Origin: Idiomarina sp. MD25a
GTDB lineage: Bacteria > Pseudomonadota > Gammaproteobacteria > Enterobacterales > Alteromonadaceae
Assembly: GCF_001870515.1 (NCBI RefSeq)
Contig: NZ_MDGT01000003.1
Span: 812,842 to 876,841 of the forward strand
Direction of reading: 5' to 3'
DNA: 64,000 bases
A program made the position numbers and the translations under genes. The notes under the pieces were generated by a model. The model worked only from the letters and a program-made list of their open reading frames with translations. It made no database searches and was not told the origin of the DNA. Below, one piece after another: positions 45,987-54,683 of this stretch; position 1 is the stretch's first letter, and each line of letters begins with the position of its first letter.

Positions 45987-46755
45987 GAAGAATGAAAGTT
46001 TAGGCAAAACGGTCGGTGTAGTGCTGGCGCTGTGTTTGGTTTGCTCTATCGTTGTCTCTGGTGCCGCGATCGGTTTAAAACCAATGCAAGAGCGCAACGC
46101 CGCATTGGCAATGCAGGAAAACATTCTAGATGCTGCAGGTATCTATGAAAAAGGAATGGATGTTCCAGCAATCTATAAAGAGCGCATTCAACCACTGGTT
46201 GTTAGCTTAGAAGATTACCAAGTCATGCAGGACATTAATCCTGCGGATTTTGACAACCGCAAAGCGGCAGGTGATCCGGAGCGTAGTACTAAGTTGGCTA
46301 AATCTGAGGATCCTGCCGGCTTAGGTTCGCGCGAAGACATGACTGAGGTTTACTTGATTAAAGGTGAAGATGGCGCAACCAATGGTGCAGTCCTTCACAT
46401 TCGTGGTCAGGGCCTCTGGGGCACCATGTATGGCTTAATCGCGCTCGAAGACGACTTTAACACCGTTAAAGGCGTCACATTCTACGAGCACTCGGAAACG
46501 CCCGGTCTCGGTGGCGAAATCACCAACCCTGCGTGGGTCAAAACTTGGCAAGGTAAAGAACTTTACGGCGATGACGGTAAAGTCCAGTTTGACTTAGTGA
46601 AAGGCGGGGCCTCTGGCGAACACGAAGTGGACGCGCTATCGGGTGCAACCCTAACCAGTAACGGTGTAGACGCACTGATTCAGTTTTGGATGGGCAACGA
46701 CGCCTACGGTCCGTTACTCGACAAATTGCGCAAAGGAGAGCTGACCAATGGCTAA
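45979..46755 (+). CDS. nqrC: Na+-NQR subunit C (FMN-bearing)
   Basis: A 258-residue subunit with a single N-terminal helix and a periplasmic FMN domain. The covalent flavin site is Thr224 in [10 protein letters not shown], the motif modified by ApbE. A late GHEHxxD-like [11 protein letters not shown] context is typical. It overlaps nqrB and nqrD by 8 bases each. Confidence 0.97.
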   Translation: MSKKNESLGKTVGVVLALCLVCSIVVSGAAIGLKPMQERNAALAMQENILDAAGIYEKGMDVPAIYKERIQPLVVSLEDYQVMQDINPADFDNRKAAGDPERSTKLAKSEDPAGLGSREDMTEVYLIKGEDGATNGAVLHIRGQGLWGTMYGLIALEDDFNTVKGVTFYEHSETPGLGGEITNPAWVKTWQGKELYGDDGKVQFDLVKGGASGEHEVDALSGATLTSNGVDALIQFWMGNDAYGPLLDKLRKGELTNG

Positions 46756-47380
46756 TGCAAAAGAAATGAAGTCCGTATTATTCGGACCGATATTTGCAAA
46801 CAACCCAATTGCGCTACAGATCTTGGGTGTCTGTTCAGCGTTGGCGGTAACATCGAAAATGAGCAATACACTGGTTATGTGTATTGCTTTGACCGCGGTT
46901 GTTGCGTTCTCGAACCTATTTATCTCAATTATTCGAAACCACATTCCTTCGAGCGTACGTATCATCGTACAGATGACCATCATCGCGAGTTTGGTAATCG
47001 TGGTCGACCAGGTATTGCGCGCATATGCTTATGAGATTTCTCGTGAGCTTTCGGTATTCGTTGGTCTGATCATTACTAACTGTATCGTGATGGGTCGTGC
47101 GGAAGCTTATGCAATGAAGAGCTCACCGGGTATGTCGTTCTTAGACGGCTTGGGTAATGGTTTAGGTTACTCAGTGGTGTTGCTGGTTGTTGGATTCGTG
47201 CGTGAACTATTTGGTTCGGGCAGCTTGTTCGACGTACAGATTCTACCTCTGGTTTCAGAGGGTGGTTGGTACGAGCCGGTAGGCTTGTTGTTAATGCCAC
47301 CGAGTGCGTTCTTTATCATTGGCGGATTTATTTGGGTACTGCGTACTTTCCGCACCGAACAAGTCGAACCTAAGGAGTAA
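46748..47380 (+). CDS. nqrD: Na+-NQR subunit D
   Basis: A 210-residue, six-helix subunit. Cys29 ([11 protein letters not shown]) and the cysteine of [15 protein letters not shown] are the two membrane cysteines that, with those of NqrE, bind the intramembrane iron centre. It is followed by nqrE after 5 bases. Confidence 0.96.
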   Translation: MANAKEMKSVLFGPIFANNPIALQILGVCSALAVTSKMSNTLVMCIALTAVVAFSNLFISIIRNHIPSSVRIIVQMTIIASLVIVVDQVLRAYAYEISRELSVFVGLIITNCIVMGRAEAYAMKSSPGMSFLDGLGNGLGYSVVLLVVGFVRELFGSGSLFDVQILPLVSEGGWYEPVGLLLMPPSAFFIIGGFIWVLRTFRTEQVEPKE

Positions 47381-47385
47381 GCACA

Positions 47386-47994
47386 ATGGAACAGTATATT
47401 AACCTGTTTATTCGTGCCGTGTTCATCGAGAACTTAGCACTGTCGTTCTTCTTAGGTATGTGTACGTTTTTGGCGGTATCTAAGAAAGTAAAAACAGCCT
47501 TTGGTCTGGGTGTAGCGGTTATCGTTGTTCTGGGTATTTCAGTACCCGCAAACAACTTGATTTATCACAACATTCTAGCGCCTGGAGCGCTCGATTGGGC
47601 GGGTTTCCCGGATGCGGACTTAAGCTTCTTACGATTTTTGACCTTTATCGGTGTAATCGCAGCGCTTGTTCAGATCCTTGAAATGACCTTGGATAAGTTT
47701 GTGCCAGCCTTGTACAACGCGCTGGGCATCTTCCTACCGTTGATCACGGTTAACTGTGCAATCTTCGGTGGTGTATCATTCATGGTTGAACGTGATTATA
47801 ACTTTGGCGAATCCGTAGTGTACGGAATCGGCAGTGGTGCTGGCTGGGCTCTGGCTATTGTTGCCCTGGCAGCTGTACGTGAAAAACTGAAGTATGCAGA
47901 TGTACCTGATGGCTTACGCGGTCTAGGTGCGACGTTTATGTCAGTGGGTCTGATTGGTTTGGGCTTTATGTCGTTTTCCGGCGTATCTCTATAA
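47386..47994 (+). CDS. nqrE: Na+-NQR subunit E
   Basis: A 202-residue, six-helix subunit homologous to NqrD. Cys26 (FFLGMCTFL) and the cysteine of [10 protein letters not shown] are the matching iron ligands. The start is preceded by AAGGAG within the end of nqrD. Confidence 0.96.
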   Translation: MEQYINLFIRAVFIENLALSFFLGMCTFLAVSKKVKTAFGLGVAVIVVLGISVPANNLIYHNILAPGALDWAGFPDADLSFLRFLTFIGVIAALVQILEMTLDKFVPALYNALGIFLPLITVNCAIFGGVSFMVERDYNFGESVVYGIGSGAGWALAIVALAAVREKLKYADVPDGLRGLGATFMSVGLIGLGFMSFSGVSL

Positions 47995-48033
47995 CCAGTA
48001 TGTTGAATCGATAAAAGTTAAAGGTACGAATCG

Positions 48034-49266
48034 ATGGATATTCAACTGATTTCACTCAGTGTAGCGATGTTCACCATCATCGTACTGGTTTTGGTCGCGA
48101 TCATTATGTTCGCTAAATCAAAATTGGTACCTCAGGGTGATGTGGAAATCCTGATTAACGACGACGAAGACAAAAAGATCGTGACCCAACCTGGTACTAA
48201 ACTGTTGGGCGCACTTGCCAATGCCGGCATCTTCGTTTCGTCTGCGTGTGGTGGTGGTGGTTCATGCGGCCAGTGTCGCGTGACCATTAAAGACGGCGGT
48301 GGTGATATTCTTCCGACCGAGCTCGATCACATTACTAAGAAAGAAGCGCGTGAAGGCGTGCGCTTGTCTTGCCAAGTTAACGTTAAGCAAGACATGAAAA
48401 TTGAATTGCCAGAGGAAGTCTTTGGTATTCGTAAATGGGACTGTGTTGTTAAATCGAACGACAACGTGGCGACCTTTATCAAAGAGTTCGTTGTACAGTT
48501 GCCAGAAGGCGAAGAAGTACCGTTCCGTGCCGGTGGTTATATTCAAATCGAATGCCCGCCGCACCACGTGAAGTACAAGGACTTTGATATCGCTCCGGAA
48601 TACCGTGGCGATTGGGAACGCTTTGGCTTCTTAGACGTTGAGTCTAAAGTCGATGAAGAAGTGGTACGTGCATACTCAATGGCAAACTACCCTGATGAGA
48701 AGGGTATCATCATGCTTAACGTACGTTGTGCAACGCCGCCGCCAAATGACTTGAGTTTGCCTGCAGGTAAGATGTCATCATACATCTTCAGCTTGAAGGC
48801 AGGTGACAAAGTGACTATTTCAGGTCCATTTGGTGAGTTCTTCGCGAAAGAAACTGAAGCCGAAATGGTCTTCGTAGGTGGTGGCGCGGGTATGGCGCCA
48901 ATGCGTTCGCACATCTTTGACCAATTACGTCGCTTGAACACCGATCGTAAGATCTCGTTCTGGTACGGTGCGCGTTCGAAACGTGAGATGTTCTACACCG
49001 AAGACTTTGACATGCTGCAAGAAGAAAATGATAACTTCGAATGGCACGTCGCATTGTCTGATCCGCAGCCTGAGGACGATTGGGATGGCGATACCGGCTT
49101 CATCCACAACGTGCTTTATGAGCGCTATCTGAAAGACCATGATGCGCCTGAAGACTGTGAATTCTACATGTGTGGTCCACCAGTAATGAACGCTGCGGTC
49201 ATCAATATGCTCAAAGAGTTGGGCGTAGAAGATGAAAACATTATGTTGGATGATTTCGGTGGCTAA
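48034..49266 (+). CDS. nqrF: Na+-NQR subunit F (NADH-oxidising)
   Basis: The entry point of electrons, 410 residues. One N-terminal helix (3-27) is followed by a [2Fe-2S] ferredoxin domain with Cys72, Cys78, Cys81 and Cys113 ([12 protein letters not shown] and LSCQV). FAD- and NADH-binding domains follow ([34 protein letters not shown]). The C-terminal DDFGG is typical. It lies three bases before apbE. Confidence 0.97.
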   Translation: MDIQLISLSVAMFTIIVLVLVAIIMFAKSKLVPQGDVEILINDDEDKKIVTQPGTKLLGALANAGIFVSSACGGGGSCGQCRVTIKDGGGDILPTELDHITKKEAREGVRLSCQVNVKQDMKIELPEEVFGIRKWDCVVKSNDNVATFIKEFVVQLPEGEEVPFRAGGYIQIECPPHHVKYKDFDIAPEYRGDWERFGFLDVESKVDEEVVRAYSMANYPDEKGIIMLNVRCATPPPNDLSLPAGKMSSYIFSLKAGDKVTISGPFGEFFAKETEAEMVFVGGGAGMAPMRSHIFDQLRRLNTDRKISFWYGARSKREMFYTEDFDMLQEENDNFEWHVALSDPQPEDDWDGDTGFIHNVLYERYLKDHDAPEDCEFYMCGPPVMNAAVINMLKELGVEDENIMLDDFGG

Positions 49267-49269
49267 TTA

Positions 49270-50310
49270 ATGAACGTTTCTACAGTGAAACATGCATTAG
49301 CAAGCAAACTGTGGCTAGCCCTTTTGGGGCTAGCCTTTTTGGTTTCTTGCTCTGATGCGCCGCGTGTTATTAAAATGCAGGGCGCGACGATGGGAACCAG
49401 CTATCACATTACTGTGTTTAGTAAGGATCCTCGCTACGGCAAAGAAGAGATTCAGCGTCGTGTGGACACGGTGTTGGAGCAGGTCAACGCACAAATGTCG
49501 ACCTACGACCCAGAGTCTGAGTTATCGAAGTTTAACCAACACTACTCTACCGAGCCCGTAGTTATCTCTCGCGCGCTGGAACGCGTGGTGTCACGCGCGA
49601 TTGAAATTGCTAACGAAACAGATGGCGTACTTGATGTCACCGTCGGACCTCTCGTTAATTTGTGGGGGTTCGGTCCGCAAAATCGACCGGAAGAGATTCC
49701 AACGGCTGAGCAACTCGATGAAATTGAAGCTTATGTGGGTTACCAAAAGTTAGCCATCAATAACCATCAATTAAGTAAGTCGCATCCTAAGGTTTATGTT
49801 GACTTATCGACCATCGCAAAAGGTTATGGTGTCGATCGGGTGGCGAGTTTATTGGAAGATCTTGGTATCAACCAGTATCTCGTTGAAATTGGTGGTGAAA
49901 TTGCAGCCTCGGGTGGTAAGCCTGATAATGAACCATGGCGCCTCGCGATAGAAAAGCCCGTTTCTACGGAACGAGCTGTGCAAGAAGTTGTCTCATTTAA
50001 AGAGGGCGCGTTAGCCACCTCTGGTGACTATCGAAACTTTTATGTTGAGGAAGGTCGTCGACTTTCTCATATTATTGACCCAAGAACCGGCGAGCCTATT
50101 CAACATAAACTCGTGTCTGTAAGCGTTTATGCTAATGACTGTATGTCAGCAGACGCCTATGCAACAGCATTGATGGTGATGGGGCCTGAACGCGCTAAAG
50201 CGTTTGCTCAGCAACATAAGCTGGCGGTGATGCTCGTGTTTAAGACCGATGACGGTTTTCAGGAGTTTGTCAGTCCACAGTTTGAACCCTTGCTGCAAGC
50301 GAAGAGTTAA
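49270..50310 (+). CDS. apbE: ApbE flavin transferase
   Basis: A periplasmic lipoprotein (lipobox LVSC) that attaches FMN to the threonines of NqrB and NqrC. Core motifs are GATMGTSYHI (about 39), MSTYDPESELSKFN, DLSTIAKGYGVD (about 180) and GDYRNFYVEEG. A late SADAYATALMVMG contains the metal-site Asp and Thr. The 346-residue length fits. Its position directly behind nqrF is the classic arrangement. Confidence 0.96.
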   Translation: MNVSTVKHALASKLWLALLGLAFLVSCSDAPRVIKMQGATMGTSYHITVFSKDPRYGKEEIQRRVDTVLEQVNAQMSTYDPESELSKFNQHYSTEPVVISRALERVVSRAIEIANETDGVLDVTVGPLVNLWGFGPQNRPEEIPTAEQLDEIEAYVGYQKLAINNHQLSKSHPKVYVDLSTIAKGYGVDRVASLLEDLGINQYLVEIGGEIAASGGKPDNEPWRLAIEKPVSTERAVQEVVSFKEGALATSGDYRNFYVEEGRRLSHIIDPRTGEPIQHKLVSVSVYANDCMSADAYATALMVMGPERAKAFAQQHKLAVMLVFKTDDGFQEFVSPQFEPLLQAKS

Positions 50311-50329
50311 GGACTGAAAAGGAGTACTC

Positions 50330-50542
50330 ATGCAAACATTTTTACTGGTATTTGCTCTTTTTGTAGTCGTCGTTTTAGCGATGGCTGTGGGCTATATCAT
50401 GCAGAAAAAATCTATTTCAGGCAGTTGCGGTGGTATCGGTGCATTAGGCATGGAGAAAGCGTGCGACTGTGATGAACCGTGCGATAAGCGAAAGGATCGT
50501 ATGCGCAAAGAGGCACAATGGAAAGAGAACGAAATTCGTTGA
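50330..50542 (+). CDS. nqrM: NqrM, Na+-NQR iron maturation factor
   Basis: A 70-residue protein (DUF539 family) with one membrane helix at about 4-24 and four cysteines: Cys33, Cys45, Cys47 and Cys51 (SCGG...ACDCDEPC). It is required to deliver iron to the NqrD/E site. The charged tail (KRKDRMRKEAQWKE) is typical. AAGGAG precedes the ATG. Confidence 0.95.
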   Translation: MQTFLLVFALFVVVVLAMAVGYIMQKKSISGSCGGIGALGMEKACDCDEPCDKRKDRMRKEAQWKENEIR

Positions 50543-50578
50543 CCCTCAACAGTTATATCGTTATAACATAAAGTGATT

Positions 50579-50599
50579 AGAGGCGCGTAAAGCGCCTCT
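50579..50599 (+). terminator. Weak terminator-like hairpin after nqrM
   Basis: AGAGGCGC-GTAAA-GCGCCTCT, eight perfect pairs, followed by a poor T-tract (GTTGTTT). It is 24 bases before the next gene and may attenuate rather than end transcription. Confidence 0.5.
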
Positions 50600-50622
50600 G
50601 TTGTTTCGAAGGAGGGCCCCAC

Positions 50623-52710
50623 GTGAAACCGTTTGCACTACAGAGTGACAGTAAAGAACTCTATCTTGATTGTAATGCGACGACCCCCGTACTTCCGCAA
50701 ATTGCAGAAGCGGTGTCGCATACCATGGAAACTATATTCGGCAACCCGAGTAGTAGCCATGTTACTGGGCTCAAAGCGCGCTACATCCTCGATACAACCC
50801 GTCAGTTGGCCCGCCGGGTCATTGGCGCTTCGTCTGGTAAGCTTATTTTTACTAGTGGTGCCACCGAAGGCATCCAGACCGCCGTTGTTTCGGCTATTCG
50901 ATCGGCTGTCGATAACCCACAATCGCCACGTCGTTACCTCCTGTATGGCGCTACCGAACATAAAGCGGTTCCACAGGCGTTGCAACATTGGAACCAATTG
51001 TTAGGGCTTAACGCTGAGTTGAAAGCGATACCTGTCAATGAGCAGGGGATTCTCGACCATGATTTTATTGCTGAGCATGTTGGACAGGCTGCAATGATAT
51101 GTACCATGGCGGCGAATAATGAAACGGGTGTAAAACAGGATCTGAGCGCACTTGAGCAAACTATTCGAGCCCATGCGCCGGCAGTTCCTTGGATGGTCGA
51201 TTGCGTCCAAGCTCTCGGTAAGTTGCCATTAGCGCTCGACGATATTTCGATTGATTATGCGCCCTTCAGTGGACATAAGTTGTACGGTCCGAAAGGTATC
51301 GGGTTTATGGCGGTGCGCGATTCAGCGCCATTCACACCACTCATTATTGGTGGCGGGCAGGAATCGGGGTATCGGTCAGGTACTGAAAATTTACCCGGAA
51401 TCGCTGCACTGCATGCGCTCTTTGAACTTATGCTCGATGATAAGCAAAGCGTATTTGCAGACTCACCGACACTTGCACGTTATCGCGAGCAATTGGCCGC
51501 TGCGTTACGCAAGGCATTTCCAAGTATTGTGTTTAATCACGACTTTGCAGTGTCGCTTCCTACTACGCTTAACTTTTCGGTTAAAGGCGTTTCGTCTAAG
51601 GACATCATGGATGTCTTAGATGCGAGTCATATTCGAGTGAGCTCAGGCTCTGCGTGTAGTTCGAAAGTGACACGCAGCTTCGTCTTAGACGCTATGGGTT
51701 TAAGCGATTGGCAAAGTGAGTCAGCGATTCGGATGTCGTTTGGTCCTGCAACAACGCAAGACACCATCGATAAGGCCTGTGAACGTATTCAGCGTGTAGC
51801 AGAGGCGTTGCAGCAGTCTTGTCTGATTGTTGCGGATACTAATAATGACTACGATGCGCAGCTCGATGGTGTTGTGCAACTTAAGTATGATGACCATTGT
51901 TGCTATGTACTCATTGACCGAGACGCTCGTGAAGTCGCCATTATTGACCCTCACCCTGCCTTAGCAGGTCGATTAGAAAACCTCGTTCAGTGCCAACATT
52001 ACGATGTTAAAGGTGTCTTAGTCAGTTCGGATGATGCTGATGTTCAACAAGCAGCTTCGATGTTGCGTGCTATGCTGATTAATACCGAGCAAGCCACGGA
52101 CGCTTGGGGCTGGCCAGAAAGTGCTGTGGCGGGTTGTGATGCTGTGCCAGCAGAGTGTGACTGTGGCGTTAAAGGTTGTTTATCGGTGGGCCAACGGCGC
52201 TTATTTAAATTGGGTGAACATTTACCGACCTTTTTACTGAGTGAGCCGGTTAAGGCAATGGAACGACTGCGGGTTGACTTTGCCTTTTTAGGTGCGCATC
52301 AGTCCATTCAGGATATTAAACACTGTATCAGTGAGGAGACCCTTGTTTGTCCACGCAAAGACGCCGAGCACCAGCTAGTCCTCGCGGAGACGATGCAAGC
52401 GTGTGCCGCTGAGGTGGTCGAAGATGTTAACGCGCTGTGGCAGCGCGAAGACATAACGATTATTGATGTACGTGAGCGTCAAGAACATGTGGTTGACGAT
52501 TTGCCAGCTCATGCTGAGGTTATTAACGTACCGCTCACAGAGGCGATTCAGTTTATTCATGAGCATCCGCAGTTAAAATCGTCGCCTTTAGTATGTGTTT
52601 GCCGTTCAGGTCAGCGCAGCGGCGTCATGGCCGATGCGCTCACGCGATTAGGCTTTACTAAGGTACAACATTTGTCTGGGGGGCTTGCGCTGGCTTCCAC
52701 ACCAGTTTAG
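50623..52710 (+). CDS. Cysteine desulfurase fused to degenerate MBL-like region and rhodanese
   Basis: A 695-residue fusion. Residues about 10-395 form a class V aminotransferase of the IscS/NifS type: TSGATEG, NNETG, PLP lysine Lys219 (SGHKLYGPKG), GGGQESGYRSGTEN and persulfide-forming Cys345 (SSGSACSS). The middle (about 405-600) begins like a metallo-beta-lactamase/persulfide-dioxygenase fold (CYVLIDRDAREVAIIDPHP), but the HxHxDH site is absent (VSSDDADVQQA). Residues about 610-695 are a rhodanese with Cys660 (CRSGQRSG). One chain could thus make and pass sulfane sulfur. It follows nqrM, with GGAGGG as ribosome site. Its 3' end overlaps the convergent propeller gene by 53 bases. Confidence 0.87.
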   Translation: MKPFALQSDSKELYLDCNATTPVLPQIAEAVSHTMETIFGNPSSSHVTGLKARYILDTTRQLARRVIGASSGKLIFTSGATEGIQTAVVSAIRSAVDNPQSPRRYLLYGATEHKAVPQALQHWNQLLGLNAELKAIPVNEQGILDHDFIAEHVGQAAMICTMAANNETGVKQDLSALEQTIRAHAPAVPWMVDCVQALGKLPLALDDISIDYAPFSGHKLYGPKGIGFMAVRDSAPFTPLIIGGGQESGYRSGTENLPGIAALHALFELMLDDKQSVFADSPTLARYREQLAAALRKAFPSIVFNHDFAVSLPTTLNFSVKGVSSKDIMDVLDASHIRVSSGSACSSKVTRSFVLDAMGLSDWQSESAIRMSFGPATTQDTIDKACERIQRVAEALQQSCLIVADTNNDYDAQLDGVVQLKYDDHCCYVLIDRDAREVAIIDPHPALAGRLENLVQCQHYDVKGVLVSSDDADVQQAASMLRAMLINTEQATDAWGWPESAVAGCDAVPAECDCGVKGCLSVGQRRLFKLGEHLPTFLLSEPVKAMERLRVDFAFLGAHQSIQDIKHCISEETLVCPRKDAEHQLVLAETMQACAAEVVEDVNALWQREDITIIDVRERQEHVVDDLPAHAEVINVPLTEAIQFIHEHPQLKSSPLVCVCRSGQRSGVMADALTRLGFTKVQHLSGGLALASTPV

Positions 52711-53731
52711 CCAAGTAGCCTTCTTTCCCGGCGAGCCAACATGCGGCATCTCCATGGCATTGGACGTTCCAAATGTTGGCATCGCTAAGTTTGTGCCATG
52801 TTTGGCTTTGCACGTGAAATGCGGCAGCACCTGAAGGGTTAGAGGTAAGTAACCAGGTTCCCTTATGCTCGACTTTATCGAGACTGTAGAGAGCGCCTGA
52901 CAAAGGCGGTTCTGGTAACGCAGTAAACTCACCCGATTTATACTGCCATAAACGGGGGGTGTCATTTTGTTCCGATTCAAGGTGGCCGCCTGCAATATAG
53001 AAGTTATCTTCGTCATCAGGATAGACCGCGAATATGCCAGCGCCTGGACCTGACTGCATGGGGGTCTCGATGACATCAAATCGGATACCAAAACGCGCTT
53101 TGATGAGTACTCTTGCGATATCTGCGTTGCCGGTGCCCATCATCCAAGTATCATTATGATAACGAACACAGCTACCACTTGAGGCAAAACCTCCTTCATT
53201 GCTTTGTGGCTTTTGGCTGACTGCGCTGTTGGTTTTTATCCAGTTGCGTCCGCTGGGACTGCGAACCATGCGCCATTCGTCACCTACGCTGTCTCCCGCG
53301 ACCCAAGCCTCGCCTTGTGGCGAAACTGCCATACAGTTTAAAAAGGTATCGTTAGAAGCACCGTAGCGTAAACGCCAGTCGGCGCCACCATTTTCGGTAA
53401 AATAAATACGCGATTGACCATTATCACCAATACTTAATGCATAGGCGCGACGGTCATCGATTGCTTCGATGTCGCGGAATTGCAAGTCGCCAGGACCGGG
53501 TTGTGAGTACTGCCAACTGACGCCCGCGTCTGTCGATCGCGCAACACGTCCATCGACGCCTGATACCCAGATGGTGTTACGACTGACTGGGCTTATTCCT
53601 ATCCACTGTTGGGACTCAATCGAGGTGACTACTTCAACCTCCGGCGGTTCCGATGTCGTGGTTTGCGCGAACGTAGCACCGCTGGATAAGATAAGTAATG
53701 CAGTTGAGCCTTTTGCTATCGAAGCAATCAT
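52658..53731 (-). CDS. Exported Ycf48/BNR-type beta-propeller protein
   Basis: A 357-residue protein with a signal peptide (about 1-23, ending TFAQ). It has repeated Asp-box-like propeller units (STDAGVSWQYSQ, TENGGADWRLRY, SPSGRNWIKTN), as in Ycf48-like and sialidase-type propellers. There is no catalytic set of a sialidase. A role in envelope assembly or ligand binding is possible. The 3' end overlaps the desulfurase gene by 53 bases on the opposite strand. Confidence 0.75.
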   Translation of the reverse strand: MIASIAKGSTALLILSSGATFAQTTTSEPPEVEVVTSIESQQWIGISPVSRNTIWVSGVDGRVARSTDAGVSWQYSQPGPGDLQFRDIEAIDDRRAYALSIGDNGQSRIYFTENGGADWRLRYGASNDTFLNCMAVSPQGEAWVAGDSVGDEWRMVRSPSGRNWIKTNSAVSQKPQSNEGGFASSGSCVRYHNDTWMMGTGNADIARVLIKARFGIRFDVIETPMQSGPGAGIFAVYPDDEDNFYIAGGHLESEQNDTPRLWQYKSGEFTALPEPPLSGALYSLDKVEHKGTWLLTSNPSGAAAFHVQSQTWHKLSDANIWNVQCHGDAACWLAGKEGYLAKLVWKPAQAPQTNVVP

Positions 53732-53748
53732 ATAAACCTCAGGTTGAA

Positions 53749-54501
53749 TTACTGCGCATCAAAGCACAGATTATTCTCATTTTTACTATCATCGCCCATG
53801 AGATACAAATAAGTCGGCATAATATCTAACGCCGTTTTGAGTGTTTTTGGATCTTCTGCTGGGTAGGCTTTCGAGCGCATCTTAGTGCGCGTCGCACCAG
53901 GATTAATGACGTTAGTACGCACCGATGTCGTCTCATATTCATCAGCGATTACCTGTGCTAAGCCCTCAGTAGCAAACTTTGATACCGCGTAGCTGCCCCA
54001 ATAGGCACGGCCCTTGCGTCCAACCCCAGAGGACGTGAACACGAGCGAAGCAGAGGGGGCCTTTTCTAACACCGGCATTAACGCCTGAGTCATCAGCATT
54101 GGGCCGGTGACATTGATTTGCAGCGCGTCATTCCAATCGTTTTCGTCAATATGAGTAAAGGGTGACAGAATCGAAAGAATACCTGCGTTGTGCAACACGC
54201 CGTCGAGATGGCCAAATTGCTGTTCGATGGTAGACGCCATGTCTTTGTAATGCTGTGCCGTGGCACCTTTTAAATCAAGCGGCACGATAGCGGCTTGCGT
54301 ATAACCGGCTGCCTCAATTTCATCGTACACCGCCTCCAACTTAGCCGTTGTACGACCCAGCAAGATCACTGTGGCACCATGTTGCGCGAAGCTCAATGCG
54401 GCTTGGCGCCCGATACCTTCGCCTGCGCCTGTAACAAGAATCGTCTTACCTGCCAGCAGATCGGCGGGCGCCTGATAGTCATGTACCTTTTTGATTTGCA
54501 T
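53749..54501 (-). CDS. yciK: Short-chain dehydrogenase, YciK-like
   Basis: An SDR oxidoreductase of 250 residues. The cofactor loop is TGAGEGIG (about 25-32), then NAG (LHNAGILS) and the active site Ser (FTSSGVG) and Tyr-x3-Lys (YAVSK). The N-terminus (YQAPADLLAGKTILVTGAG) and the late PGATRTKMRSKAYPAEDP are characteristic of YciK. The substrate is unknown. It stands upstream of the propeller gene on the same strand, 17 bases away, so both may be co-transcribed. Confidence 0.88.
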   Translation of the reverse strand: MQIKKVHDYQAPADLLAGKTILVTGAGEGIGRQAALSFAQHGATVILLGRTTAKLEAVYDEIEAAGYTQAAIVPLDLKGATAQHYKDMASTIEQQFGHLDGVLHNAGILSILSPFTHIDENDWNDALQINVTGPMLMTQALMPVLEKAPSASLVFTSSGVGRKGRAYWGSYAVSKFATEGLAQVIADEYETTSVRTNVINPGATRTKMRSKAYPAEDPKTLKTALDIMPTYLYLMGDDSKNENNLCFDAQ

Positions 54502-54683
54502 ATTTACTTGATTCCATTGGACTGTTTGTAGATCGTTAAGCTATTGTACGTATATTCGAGTAACTTCTCAGCAAACGAATAGAATTTCTGGAAAAAACCT
54601 TTCATATTGATTCATACAGGTGTATAAAAATCGTTAAGCTGAAAGCGAATAACAATAATGCAAAAAAGGACTGGGGAATCCAC

